This document shows positions 19,241 to 28,721 of a DNA stretch of 64,000 bases, in pieces. Source of the DNA: Streptococcus pneumoniae (GTDB lineage: Bacteria > Bacillota > Bacilli > Lactobacillales > Streptococcaceae); the NCBI RefSeq assembly GCF_001096185.1, contig NZ_CRPU01000001.1, positions 62,001 through 126,000 on the forward strand, in the 5' to 3' direction. Every line of letters starts with the position of its first letter. Position 1 is the first letter of the stretch. The translations under genes were made by a program, and so were the position numbers. A model generated the notes under the pieces. The model worked only from the letters and a program-made list of their open reading frames with translations. It had not been told where the DNA came from and did not search any database.

Positions 19241-19597
19241 TTATTCATCTCCAAAAACTTCAGCAACACTTTCATGATATTTATGAGCCATACGAATTGA
19301 AAACTCTTTAGGAAGTTCATAACGATTTGTGGAAATCCAATCATATAACCATTCTGCCAAACTTTCTTCACTATCATTACGATGGAAGATAAAATAGTTT
19401 AAAATTTCTTTATATTCTACATCATTCAAATCCAACGTGTCTACAAATTGACTACGAGGAACAAAATTAGAATCTAATTTTCTTAGTTGATCTGTCAATT
19501 CTCCCAATTGTAAATCCAACTGAAAAAATAATTTTTGCAGTTGCCTATCAGTTTCATCACATCCTGTCTTGATAGAAAACAAATTGGTAATATTCAT
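19241..19597 (-). CDS. Conserved hypothetical protein inside the ilv block
   Basis: The 118-residue acidic cytoplasmic protein (MNITNLFSIKTGCDETDRQL...) has no signal peptide. It has a helical N-terminus (QLQKLFFQLDLQLGELTDQL could be a coiled coil) and many aromatic residues in the C-terminal half. It is not a member of any family I recognise. It lies about 85 bp after ilvC and is followed by a strong terminator, so it is probably the last gene of the ilvBNC transcript. Any link to branched-chain amino acids rests on position only. Confidence 0.75.
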   Translation of the reverse strand: MNITNLFSIKTGCDETDRQLQKLFFQLDLQLGELTDQLRKLDSNFVPRSQFVDTLDLNDVEYKEILNYFIFHRNDSEESLAEWLYDWISTNRYELPKEFSIRMAHKYHESVAEVFGDE

Positions 19598-19680
19598 ATG
19601 AATTCAACTCCTAAATCAGTACATCTAATATCCCACGAATAGCTGAAGCTAAAGTTTTCTCAAAATCCTTTGCTCTCTAA

Positions 19681-20736
<1,056 letters not shown>

Positions 20737-20768
20737 TTAAGCTGGTTTAACAAATTTAAGTTGGATTT

Positions 20769-21245
20769 TTAATCGCGGGTAAATCCAGTAGCGCCCGTTC
20801 GAGCAATATTACGAATACCGTATGGTCGAATGACTCGCAATAAAGCTTCGCTCTTTTCAGCATTTCCTGTCATCTGAATAGTAATTGAGCTTGGTGCTAC
20901 GTCTACCACCGTTGCGCGGAAAGGTTGAATAATCGCTAGAATCTCAGCTCGCTTCTCAGCTGGCGCTGACATCTTAACCAAAATCACCTCGCGTTCCAAG
21001 TGTGGTTTATCCGTAATATCACGAATGCGAATCACATCAATCTGACGATTGAGTTGTTTGATAATTTGCTCCACTTCATCATGTGAAGCTACATCAATAA
21101 TAATAGTGATACGCGATACATTCGGATCTTCTGTTGCTCCAACAGAGATGCTTTCGATATTAACCTGACGACGAGATAGGACACCTGTAAAGCGATTGAG
21201 GACTCCTGAACGATTTTGTAGTTTTGCTGTTAACATTCTACGCAT
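20769..21245 (-). CDS. ilvN: Acetolactate synthase small (regulatory) subunit
   Basis: The 158-residue protein begins with an ACT domain (LTAKLQNRSGVLNRFTGVLS) that binds valine for feedback inhibition, followed by the AHAS small-subunit C-terminal domain. It activates IlvB and makes it valine-sensitive. Its start overlaps the end of ilvB by 8 bp, implying coupled translation and stoichiometric assembly. Confidence 0.96.
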   Translation of the reverse strand: MRRMLTAKLQNRSGVLNRFTGVLSRRQVNIESISVGATEDPNVSRITIIIDVASHDEVEQIIKQLNRQIDVIRIRDITDKPHLEREVILVKMSAPAEKRAEILAIIQPFRATVVDVAPSSITIQMTGNAEKSEALLRVIRPYGIRNIARTGATGFTRD

Positions 21246-22938
21246 GGAACTTCACCCCCAACATCTCATGATTACTCTTACCAGCCGGTACCATTGGTAA
21301 CACCTGTTCCTTACGAGAAATATCTACCTCGATTAGCATAGGAACATCCTCAGTGATGACTTCCAGGTCTTGATCCAAGGTCTCAGGATTGTCAAACTTA
21401 TAGTTTTTAATGCCATAAGCCTGTGCCATCAGTTGGAAATCAGGAAGAGTATCAAAGACCGACTCAGATGTTCTACCTTCATAGAAGGATTCTTGCCACT
21501 GACGAACCATTCCAAGTGAGTGGTTGTTCAGCATAACCACCTTGATTGGCACCTTGTAAATGTTCAAAATAGCCAATTCCTGGTTAGTCATTTGGAAACC
21601 GCCATCCCCAACAAACAAGACTACTTCCTTATCTTGGTTGGCAATTTTAGCTCCAATTGCTGCTGGAATTCCAAATCCCATGGTTCCTAAACCACCTGAA
21701 GTCACTAACTGACGTTCATTTTGGTAGGGATAATACTGGGCTGTCCACATTTGGTGTTGACCAACGTCTGTTACCACAATGGCATCTCCATTCGTCAACT
21801 CACCAATTCGTTCAATAACTGCTTGCGGTTGAACCACACGCTCTTTCTTGTCATAAGAACGAACACGGTTCTTGTCTTTAGTGACTTTTTCAATCCATTT
21901 TTCAGTATTGTTATGAACTATCGGTTCTGCCAGTAACATTTGCAAGGCCTTTTTAGCATCTCCAACTACAGGAATATCTGCACTAATAATCTTGCCAATC
22001 TCAGCTGGGTCAATATCAATATGGGCAACCTTAGCATTCTTAGCGAAAGTCTTAGGATTCCCAGTCAAGCGGTCATCGAAACGACAACCAATACTAATCA
22101 TAAAGTCCGCTTCCGTCATGGCAATATTAGCTGCGAATGACCCGTGCATGCCTCCCATTCCAAGGAAGAGTGGATGACTCGTTGCAATCGTTCCTTGTCC
22201 CAAAAGACTGGTTACCACTGGAATTTGATAGCGCTCTGCAAATTCATTTAATTCTGCCGCAGCTTCAGCATAACTAATTCCACCACCAGCTAACAAGACT
22301 GGCTTTTTAGCCTTGGATAATTGCTTCAAGATTTTCTTGATTTGCATATCATTTGGCTCAAGAGTCGGCTGATAACTTGGTAAATTCACTTCTGGTGAAT
22401 AAATGAAGTCTGTTTCCAAAGCAGATACGTCTTTAGGTAGGTCAATGACGACTGGTCCTGGACGTCCTGTAGTTGCGATATGGACAGCTTCCGTAATGAT
22501 TCGAGGAATATCAGCTGTCTCACGAACTTGGTAATTGTACTTAGTGATTGGCATGGTAATTCCCACAATGTCTGCCTCCTGAAAGGCATCCTTCCCAATA
22601 CCTGCTCGCGCCACCTGACCTGTAAAGACCAAAAGGGGAACGCTATCGCTCATGGCATCTGCAATCCCTGTAATGGCATTTGTTGCTCCTGGTCCACTAG
22701 TGACGACGGCAACACCCAACTTTCCAGTTGATTTGGCATAACCTTCAGCTTCATGCAAACAACCTTGTTCATGGCGTCCTAGAATGTGGCGAATGCCTTT
22801 AAAATTATATATCGCATCATAAAAAGGCAAGACCGCACCACCAGGATAGCCAAAGATGGTATCAATTCCTAAATCACGAAGTGTTTCCAAAACTAGGTCC
22901 GACCCCGTCTTAGGAGATTCTAAACTGATTTTCTCCAT
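21238..22938 (-). CDS. ilvB: Acetolactate synthase large (catalytic) subunit
   Basis: The 566-residue ThDP enzyme condenses pyruvate with pyruvate or 2-oxobutanoate. The N-terminal ThDP glutamate is in GRHEQGCLHEAEGYA and the ThDP-Mg motif is GDGGFQMTNQELAILNIYKV. It is first in the ilvB-ilvN-ilvC operon, with a promoter and a CodY-like box immediately upstream. GGGGAAC stands before the ATG. Confidence 0.98.
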   Translation of the reverse strand: MEKISLESPKTGSDLVLETLRDLGIDTIFGYPGGAVLPFYDAIYNFKGIRHILGRHEQGCLHEAEGYAKSTGKLGVAVVTSGPGATNAITGIADAMSDSVPLLVFTGQVARAGIGKDAFQEADIVGITMPITKYNYQVRETADIPRIITEAVHIATTGRPGPVVIDLPKDVSALETDFIYSPEVNLPSYQPTLEPNDMQIKKILKQLSKAKKPVLLAGGGISYAEAAAELNEFAERYQIPVVTSLLGQGTIATSHPLFLGMGGMHGSFAANIAMTEADFMISIGCRFDDRLTGNPKTFAKNAKVAHIDIDPAEIGKIISADIPVVGDAKKALQMLLAEPIVHNNTEKWIEKVTKDKNRVRSYDKKERVVQPQAVIERIGELTNGDAIVVTDVGQHQMWTAQYYPYQNERQLVTSGGLGTMGFGIPAAIGAKIANQDKEVVLFVGDGGFQMTNQELAILNIYKVPIKVVMLNNHSLGMVRQWQESFYEGRTSESVFDTLPDFQLMAQAYGIKNYKFDNPETLDQDLEVITEDVPMLIEVDISRKEQVLPMVPAGKSNHEMLGVKFHA

Positions 22939-22976
22939 TGTTCCCCTTTCTTTCCTCTTAAAAATAACTTGTTACT

Positions 22977-23004
22977 ATCATACCATTTTTTCAAAAATTT
23001 TCAA
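22977..23004 (-). promoter_or_regulatory. ilvBNC promoter
   Basis: On the minus strand, TTGAAA (23004-22999) and TATGAT (22982-22977) are 16 bp apart, 38 bp before the ilvB ATG. Confidence 0.6.
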
Positions 23005-23016
23005 GAGAAAAGAAGA

Positions 23017-23031
23017 AATTTTCTGAATTTT
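23017..23031. promoter_or_regulatory. CodY box upstream of ilvB
   Basis: AATTTTCTGAATTTT matches the 15-bp CodY consensus AATTTTCWGAAAATT at 13 positions on either strand. It lies just upstream of the -35 box, consistent with branched-chain amino acid repression by CodY. Confidence 0.65.
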
Positions 23032-23138
23032 CTATTTTAACGTTTATTTATGAATGTTATTTTGATTTTTATTTAAAAGATACCGATTTCATTATTTAAA
23101 AAGAAAAAAAGAACCGATTTCTCAGTTCTTCATTAATA

Positions 23139-24806
23139 TTATTCCACACTAAATAGGTATGGGTAAACTGGTTGTTGACCTTGGTGAATCTCAGCTTCAA
23201 CATCTTCGAATTCTTCTGCGATTTCTTGAGCAATTTCATTGGCAAGTTCTTCGCTTCCATCTTCACCGACATAGAAGGTTACGATTTCACTATCTTCATC
23301 CAACATATGTTTCAAGGTTTCTGTCAAGGTTTGGTGCATATCAGGGTTTGATACAAGGATTTTCCCATCCACCATACCTAGATTATCGTTTTCATGGATT
23401 TCCAAACCATCAATGGTTGTATCACGTACAGCTGTTGTGACGCTTCCGCTAACGACATCGCTAAGAGCTGCAGTCATACGCTCTTGGTTTTCTTCAATGG
23501 ACTTGCTTGGATCAAAGGCAAGAAGACTTGTCAAACCTTGAGGAAGAGTGCGAGCCTCTACCACTACTGCTGGTTGCTCCAAAACTTCTGCTGCAGATTG
23601 AGCCGCCATAAAGATATTTTTGTTGTTTGGAAGGAAGATAATGTTACGAGCGTTGACCTGTTCAACAGCCTTGATAAAGTCTTCTGTTGAAGGGTTCATA
23701 GTTTGACCGCCTTCGATAACATAATCCACACCTTGAGAACGGAAGATATCTGCTAGACCTTTCCCAGCAACGACAGCAATCAAAGCATACTCTTTTTCTT
23801 CAGCAGGCTTGCTAACTTGGGCAGTTTCTTTCTCAACCTGTGCTTCGTGTTGGTTACGCATATTGTCAACTTTTACCTTGACCAAGCTACCATATTTAAG
23901 ACCTTCTTGCATAACAAGTCCTGGATCTTCTGTATGGACATGGACTTTGACGATTTCATCATCGTTAACAACGAGGAGAGAATCCCCAAGTTCATTCAAA
24001 TAGTTACGGAATTCGTCGTAGTCAAAATCTTTGGCATAGGTTGGGCCTTGCTTAAGAGCTACCATGATTTCAGTACAGTAACCAAATGTAATGTCCTCAG
24101 TCGCCACATGACCAGCCACAGACTTATGATGCTCTGCATTGATCATTTCGCTCATGTTGGCAGGAGTGGCTACAAAGTCCTCAGATGCAATATATTCGCC
24201 AGTAAGGGCTGAAAGGAAACCTTCGTATATGAAGACCAATCCTTGACCACCTGAGTCCACAACACCAACTTCCTTCAATACTGGAAGCATGTCCGGTGTT
24301 TTAGCAAGAGCTGTTTTAGCACCTTCCAAGGCTGCGCGCATGACTTCAACAGCGTCATCTGTTTGCTCAGCTTTTTTCTTAGCACCGATAGCAGCACCAC
24401 GAGAAACTGTCAAAATCGTTCCTTCAACTGGCTTCATAACTGCCTTGTAGGCAACTTCCACACCTGATTGGAAGGCAAGAGCCAAGTCTTGACCTGTTAA
24501 CTCGTCTTTATCCTTGATGGCTTGTGAAAATCCACGGAAAAGTTGAGATGTAATAACTCCTGAGTTCCCACGCGCACCCATCAAAAGCCCTTTGGCAAGA
24601 ATGCTCGCTACCTCTCCAACTGTAGAAGCTGGCTTATCTGCAACTTCCTTAGCCCCATTTTCAATGGTCATTCCCATGTTTGTTCCAGTATCTCCATCTG
24701 GAACTGGAAAGACGTTTAATGAATTGACATATTCAGCTTGCTTATTCAAGCGAGTTGATGCAGCCTGCACCATTTCTTGAAATAAGCTAGTAGTAATTTT
24801 TGACAC
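23139..24806 (-). CDS. fakA: Fatty acid kinase, ATP-binding subunit (DAK/DegV-dependent)
   Basis: The 555-residue protein has an N-terminal DhaL-type ATP domain with NVFPVPDGDTGTNM (about residues 29-42; Asp cluster binding Mg-ATP) and the glycine-rich GARGNSGVI, then a middle and a C-terminal FakB-interacting domain. FakA phosphorylates exogenous fatty acids bound to FakB (DegV) proteins, feeding them into phospholipid synthesis. It follows the Gls24 gene by 2 bp, a pairing seen widely in Firmicutes. No fakB is in the window. Older annotations call it DAK phosphatase. Confidence 0.93.
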   Translation of the reverse strand: MSKITTSLFQEMVQAASTRLNKQAEYVNSLNVFPVPDGDTGTNMGMTIENGAKEVADKPASTVGEVASILAKGLLMGARGNSGVITSQLFRGFSQAIKDKDELTGQDLALAFQSGVEVAYKAVMKPVEGTILTVSRGAAIGAKKKAEQTDDAVEVMRAALEGAKTALAKTPDMLPVLKEVGVVDSGGQGLVFIYEGFLSALTGEYIASEDFVATPANMSEMINAEHHKSVAGHVATEDITFGYCTEIMVALKQGPTYAKDFDYDEFRNYLNELGDSLLVVNDDEIVKVHVHTEDPGLVMQEGLKYGSLVKVKVDNMRNQHEAQVEKETAQVSKPAEEKEYALIAVVAGKGLADIFRSQGVDYVIEGGQTMNPSTEDFIKAVEQVNARNIIFLPNNKNIFMAAQSAAEVLEQPAVVVEARTLPQGLTSLLAFDPSKSIEENQERMTAALSDVVSGSVTTAVRDTTIDGLEIHENDNLGMVDGKILVSNPDMHQTLTETLKHMLDEDSEIVTFYVGEDGSEELANEIAQEIAEEFEDVEAEIHQGQQPVYPYLFSVE

Positions 24807-24808
24807 GG

Positions 24809-25174
24809 TTATTCTCCTACAACTTTGATATTTTGAATGTAGACATTTACAGTCTGAGCAGTGATTCCAAGCTGGTTTTCCAAGCTAAAGGCAACACGCT
24901 CTTGAATGTTTTTTGACACTTCACTAATCTTTGTTCCGTAGCTCAACACGGTATACACATCAACTGCAATGCTTCCATCTTCGGCTGCCTTTACGACGAC
25001 ACCTTTAGAATAATTTTCCTTACCTAGAAGGGCTTGAAAATTATCTTTGAGGGCATTTTTACTAGCCATACCGACCACACCAAAAATCTCAGTTGTTGCA
25101 CCGCCTACGACAGTTGCAATTACTTCATCTGTTAGTTCGATTTGACCATCTTTTGTATTGATTTTTACAGTCAT
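24809..25174 (-). CDS. Asp23/Gls24 family envelope stress protein (fakA partner)
   Basis: This 121-residue Asp23/Gls24 domain protein (core TVVGGATTEIFGVVGM and a C-terminal VNVYIQNIKVV) is cytoplasmic. Its position directly before fakA with a 2-bp gap indicates one operon and possibly a role in membrane lipid homeostasis. The promoter lies at 25203-25231. It is distinct from the second Asp23 protein between efp and nusB. Confidence 0.9.
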   Translation of the reverse strand: MTVKINTKDGQIELTDEVIATVVGGATTEIFGVVGMASKNALKDNFQALLGKENYSKGVVVKAAEDGSIAVDVYTVLSYGTKISEVSKNIQERVAFSLENQLGITAQTVNVYIQNIKVVGE

Positions 25175-25202
25175 CCTTTTTACCTCAACTAGTTGATACT
25201 CT

Positions 25203-25231
25203 ATTTTATCATATTTCAGCCCAAGTGTAAA
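25203..25231 (-). promoter_or_regulatory. Promoter of the Gls24-fakA operon
   Basis: TTTACA (25231-25226) and TAAAAT (25208-25203) lie 17 bp apart on the minus strand, 28 bp before the start codon. Confidence 0.65.
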
Positions 25232-25293
25232 AGCAGAATACTGTATCAGCGGATATTTACTCTGCTTTTAAAATGATTTTTTCACTATGACAA

Positions 25294-25316
25294 AAGAAAA
25301 AGACCCTGAGGTCTCC
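25294..25316 (-). terminator. rpmB terminator
   Basis: AGACC-TCAG-GGTCT hairpin followed by TTTTTCTTTT on the minus strand, just after the rpmB stop. Confidence 0.75.
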
Positions 25317-25328
25317 TTGCTTTTATTA

Positions 25329-25517
25329 TTAAACGCGTTCAACTTTACCTGATTTCAAAGCACGAGCTGAAGCCCAAACTTTTTTAGGTTTACCATCGAT
25401 AAGAACAGTAACTTTTTGAAGGTTTGGTTTTACGGCACGTTTTGTTTGGTTCATCGCGTGTGAACGGTTGTTTCCTGATACAGTCTTACGACCTGTAAAG
25501 TAACATACTTTAGCCAT
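25329..25517 (-). CDS. rpmB: 50S ribosomal protein L28
   Basis: The 62-residue basic protein starts [20 protein letters not shown] and contains the [11 protein letters not shown] block of bacterial L28. It is the non-zinc form, as only one Cys is present. It is monocistronic, with AGGAGG before the ATG and its own terminator. A 14-bp palindrome directly precedes the ribosome site. Confidence 0.98.
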   Translation of the reverse strand: MAKVCYFTGRKTVSGNNRSHAMNQTKRAVKPNLQKVTVLIDGKPKKVWASARALKSGKVERV

Positions 25518-25530
25518 TGTGTTTTCCTCC

Positions 25531-25544
25531 TATTAGATCTAATA
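25531..25544. other. Perfect 14-bp palindrome in the rpmB leader
   Basis: TATTAGATCTAATA is fully self-complementary and sits just upstream of the rpmB AGGAGG; a second palindrome, GTGCTAGCAC, lies at 25553-25562. It could be a regulator site or a leader hairpin; function unknown. Confidence 0.45.
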
Positions 25545-25603
25545 TAGCGGATGTGCTAGCACCACATACCGTACTATGTTATCACACTTTCTTCATTTTT
25601 GCA

Positions 25604-25910
25604 AGAGAATTGGAAGATTTTTTTATTTAATGTGATTCGAATGCGATAATGTCTTTAGTAAATCGAACGTAAAAATGTCCCATTTGGTAGAATAGTCATA
25701 TGAAAAAGATACAACTGAATATGAATGAAACGAAAAAATATCTTGTGATAAAAGCTATTGCCCAAGAAAAAAACAAAGAATCGAGCCTGTGTCGAACTGA
25801 ATCTTTCTGAAAGACAAATCAATCATCTGCTACTAGTCTATCAACAGAAAGGAAAAGAAGCCTTCAAACACGGAAACAGAGAATTGGAAGATTTTTTATT
25901 TGTGTCTTAA
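25604..25910 (+). mobile_element. Decayed IS1202-type (ISNCY) element with duplicated target
   Basis: A start at 25700 reads MKKIQLNMNETKKYLVIKAI, then after a frameshift near 25780 ELNLSERQINHLLLVYQQKG...FKHGNR, matching the N-terminus of IS1202-like transposases. The rest of the transposase is deleted. AGAGAATTGGAAGATTTTTT-ATTT occurs on both sides (25604-25628 and 25878-25901, one T indel); IS1202 is known for 27-bp target duplications. The deletion seems to have joined transposase codon HGNR to the right target copy through AGAG. Confidence 0.6.
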
Positions 25911-25939
25911 ATCAGATTTTACGTGACATTTTCTGCTCT

Positions 25940-26287
25940 TCACATGTCATTGTTGATTAACAAAAAACCAGCATTGAAAATAGGTGTATAAAAATCATCT
26001 CTAACTGCTACTAAGGAGATGCCTGTAACGTCTAAGTACCACAGCTCATCTATCGGTTTTCTTACGATAATATCCGAGTCTAAATACAGTACACGAACCT
26101 CACTTACATACTTAGGAATAAAATACCTAAAGAAGGTAGCGTAAGAAAGTCCCTCAAAGGGTAAACGATAATCTTTCAGAATACTACTGTCAATCGGAAG
26201 ATCATCATTAAAAATATAAAACTTCCGATTATCATAACGAATACACAGGGACTTTATTGTTGTTTCAACTTTATTCATACTGAGCAT
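25940..26287 (-). pseudogene. Truncated family 8 glycosyltransferase fragment
   Basis: The 115-residue open stretch carries GT8 landmarks: KFYIFNDDLP, LSYATFFRYFIPKYV, VLYLDSDIIVRKPIDELW (the D-x-D metal site) and FYTPIFNAGFLLINND. It lacks the extreme N-terminus, has an internal deletion after NDDLP, and stops about halfway through the domain. No ribosome site was seen. It is a relic, probably carried in with mobile DNA; no function is expected. Confidence 0.7.
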
Positions 26288-26451
26288 TACCTGCGCCTAA
26301 GACAATCGCTTTTTTCTCTTCTTTCACTCTTTATCTCATTTCTTTTTATTCCCATCATATGTTTCTACGTAAGCATTATTTTCGCCCATTCGTTCGTAAA
26401 ACCATACCAGTGGAGATTTTAGATGAAGTCCCATTACGGTTTACGATTTTC

Positions 26452-26615
26452 ACATTACGACACGGAGTTTTGCAAATCGATTCCATTTGTAAAACTCAGT
26501 TAGTGAGGCAGTTAGCTAGTTCGCTTCCTTCCCATTACGACGGAAAAGTCCACGAATCGATACCATTCGTGGATTTTTCCTAGTGAAGCGTTTAGGTAAG
26601 CCGCCATAGCGGTTA
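26452..26615. repeat. Two tandem ~80-bp units, each with a long hairpin
   Basis: CATTACGA recurs at 26453 and 26533. Each unit carries a hairpin with a 7-base loop CGATTCC or CGATACC: GAGTTTTGCAAAT/ATTTGTAAAACTC (26465-26497) and a 16-bp stem at 26542-26557/26565-26580. The stems differ in sequence but both pair. Similar GTGARGC-type text follows each. A degenerate third copy may lie at about 26390-26440. Confidence 0.6.
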
Positions 26616-26657
26616 CCGTCAAATGACAGCAACTTTATGTTGCTAGTCATTTGTAAC
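26611..26657. other. Long hairpin directly after prfC
   Basis: CAAATGAC plus GCAAC pair with GTTGC plus GTCATTTG around a TTTAT loop, with a small internal bulge, ending 4 bp from the prfC stop. It has no T-run, so it is an mRNA 3' structure or part of the neighbouring repeat rather than a classic terminator. Confidence 0.55.
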
Positions 26658-26660
26658 GAT

Positions 26661-28205
26661 TTACATTTTTTCCTCCAACTCTACATCTGGATACTTGTCC
26701 GCAAACCAGCGAAGGGCAAAATCATTTTCAAAGAGGAAGACTGGTTGGTCAAAGCGGTCTTTGGCCAAGATATTGCGGCTTGATGACATCCGTTCATCCA
26801 AGTCCTCAGGCTTGATCCAGCGAACGGTCTTTTTACCCATTGGGCTCATGACCACTTCCGCATTGTATTCGCCTTCCATACGGTGTTTAAACACTTCAAA
26901 CTGGAGTTGCCCAACAGCTCCCAGCATGTACTCGCCTGTTTGGTAATTCTTATAGAGCTGAACAGCACCCTCTTGCACCAATTGCTCAATCCCTTTGTGG
27001 AAGGATTTTTGCTTCATGACATTCTTAGCAGAAACTTTCATGAAAATTTCAGGGGTAAAGGTTGGCAGCGGTTCAAATTCAAACTTGTTTTTCCCAACCG
27101 TCAAAGTGTCACCAACCTGATAAGTGCCTGTATCGTAAACCCCGATAATATCACCTGCTACGGCATTGGTCACATTCTCACGACTTTCCGCCATAAACTG
27201 AGTGACATTCGACAGTTTAGCACCCTTACCAGTACGAGGCAGGTTGACACTCATACCGCGCTCAAATTCGCCTGATACGATACGGACAAAGGCAATGCGG
27301 TCACGGTGACGAGGGTCCATGTTGGCTTGGATTTTAAAGACAAATCCTGAGAAATCCTTGTCATAAGGATCCACAATTTCTCCGTCTGTTTTCTTGTGAC
27401 CATGTGGTTCTGGAGCAAACTTAAGGAAAGTCTCAAGGAAGGTCTGCACACCAAAGTTAGTAAGGGCTGAACCGAAGAAGACTGGCGTCAATTCTCCAGC
27501 AAGGATAGCTTCCTCTGAAAACTCATTCCCAGCTTCATTTAAAAGTTCAATATCATCCTTGACTTGCTCGTAGAAAGGATTGCTACCAAAAAGCTTGTTG
27601 CCATCTTCAAGACTAGCAAAACGTTCATCCCCTTTATAGAGCTCCAAGCGTTGGTTATAGAGGTCATACAAGCCTTCAAAAGCTTTCCCCATCCCGATTG
27701 GCCAGTTCATCGGATAGCTCGCAATACCCAAGATTTCTTCTAATTCTTGCAAGAGATCCAAAGGCTCACGACCGTCACGGTCCAGCTTGTTCATAAAGGT
27801 AAAGACTGGAATACCACGATGTTTAACAACTTCAAACAATTTCTTTGTTTGCGCCTCGATACCCTTAGCAGAGTCCACGACCATGACCGCTGCATCCACC
27901 GCCATCAAGGTACGATAGGTATCTTCTGAGAAGTCCTCATGCCCTGGCGTGTCGAGGATATTGACGCGCTTGCCATCGTAGTCAAATTGCATAACAGATG
28001 AAGTAACCGAAATCCCACGTTGCTTCTCGATATCCATCCAGTCAGACTTGGCAAAAGTCCCTGTTTTCTTTCCTTTTACCGTACCAGCCTCACGAATCTC
28101 ACCCCCAAAGTAGAGCAACTGCTCAGTAATGGTTGTTTTCCCCGCGTCAGGGTGGGAGATGATGGCAAAGGTACGGCGTTTCTTAATTTCTTCTTGAATA
28201 TTCAT
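26661..28205 (-). CDS. prfC: Peptide chain release factor 3
   Basis: The 514-residue translational GTPase recycles RF1/RF2 after peptide release. The G motifs are SHPDAGKTT (G1), DTPGHEDF (G3) and NKLDR (G4), followed by EF-G-like domains II and III. The start at [13 protein letters not shown] gives the family length; an in-frame ATG 29 codons upstream exists but has no ribosome site and no homology. It is monocistronic and divergent from gatC. Confidence 0.97.
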   Translation of the reverse strand: MNIQEEIKKRRTFAIISHPDAGKTTITEQLLYFGGEIREAGTVKGKKTGTFAKSDWMDIEKQRGISVTSSVMQFDYDGKRVNILDTPGHEDFSEDTYRTLMAVDAAVMVVDSAKGIEAQTKKLFEVVKHRGIPVFTFMNKLDRDGREPLDLLQELEEILGIASYPMNWPIGMGKAFEGLYDLYNQRLELYKGDERFASLEDGNKLFGSNPFYEQVKDDIELLNEAGNEFSEEAILAGELTPVFFGSALTNFGVQTFLETFLKFAPEPHGHKKTDGEIVDPYDKDFSGFVFKIQANMDPRHRDRIAFVRIVSGEFERGMSVNLPRTGKGAKLSNVTQFMAESRENVTNAVAGDIIGVYDTGTYQVGDTLTVGKNKFEFEPLPTFTPEIFMKVSAKNVMKQKSFHKGIEQLVQEGAVQLYKNYQTGEYMLGAVGQLQFEVFKHRMEGEYNAEVVMSPMGKKTVRWIKPEDLDERMSSSRNILAKDRFDQPVFLFENDFALRWFADKYPDVELEEKM

Positions 28206-28418
28206 AAGTTCTCTTTCTTTAGATTCTCTATTTTTCTTGTTTCGATAGCTCAGAATGATTTTTACATTGGATTTTACCATTCCTTTCAACACTCCATTAT
28301 ATCGGATTTTAGCATTTTTTTCAATTTCTATTTCTTTTCACTTCCCCCTCCCTTATTTATAGGAAAATATGGTAAAATAGAACAGACTAAAAATCATCAT
28401 TTCACGAAAGGATGCAAG

Positions 28419-28721
28419 ATGAAAATTACGCAAGAAGAGGTAACACACGTTGCCAATCTTTCAAAATTAAGATTCTCCGAAGAAGAAACTGCTGCCTTTG
28501 CGACTACCTTGTCTAAGATTGTTGACATGGTTGAATTGCTGGGCGAAGTTGACACAACTGGTGTCGCACCTACTACAACCATGGCTGACCGCAAGACTGT
28601 ACTCCGCCCTGATGTGGCCGAAGAAGGAACAGACCGCGATCGCTTGTTTAAAAACGTACCTGAAAAAGACAATTACTATATCAAGGTACCAGCTATCCTA
28701 GACGATGGAGGAGATGCCTAA
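28419..28721 (+). CDS. gatC: Asp-tRNA(Asn)/Glu-tRNA(Gln) amidotransferase subunit C
   Basis: The 100-residue protein ([20 protein letters not shown]) stabilises the GatAB amidotransferase that converts Glu-tRNA(Gln) to Gln-tRNA(Gln). The start at 28419 follows GAAAGGA and gives the normal family length; the frame is open far upstream but that part is antisense to prfC. It is first in gatC-gatA-gatB, with a one-base overlap to gatA. Confidence 0.97.
   Translation: MKITQEEVTHVANLSKLRFSEEETAAFATTLSKIVDMVELLGEVDTTGVAPTTTMADRKTVLRPDVAEEGTDRDRLFKNVPEKDNYYIKVPAILDDGGDA

Noticed and set aside
28206-28292. 29-codon N-terminal extension of prfC
   Set aside because: No ribosome site and no similarity to release factor 3, which starts at MNIQEEIKK.
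28020-28418. Long upstream extension of gatC
   Set aside because: It is antisense to the 5' part of prfC; GatC has family length from 28419 with a good ribosome site.
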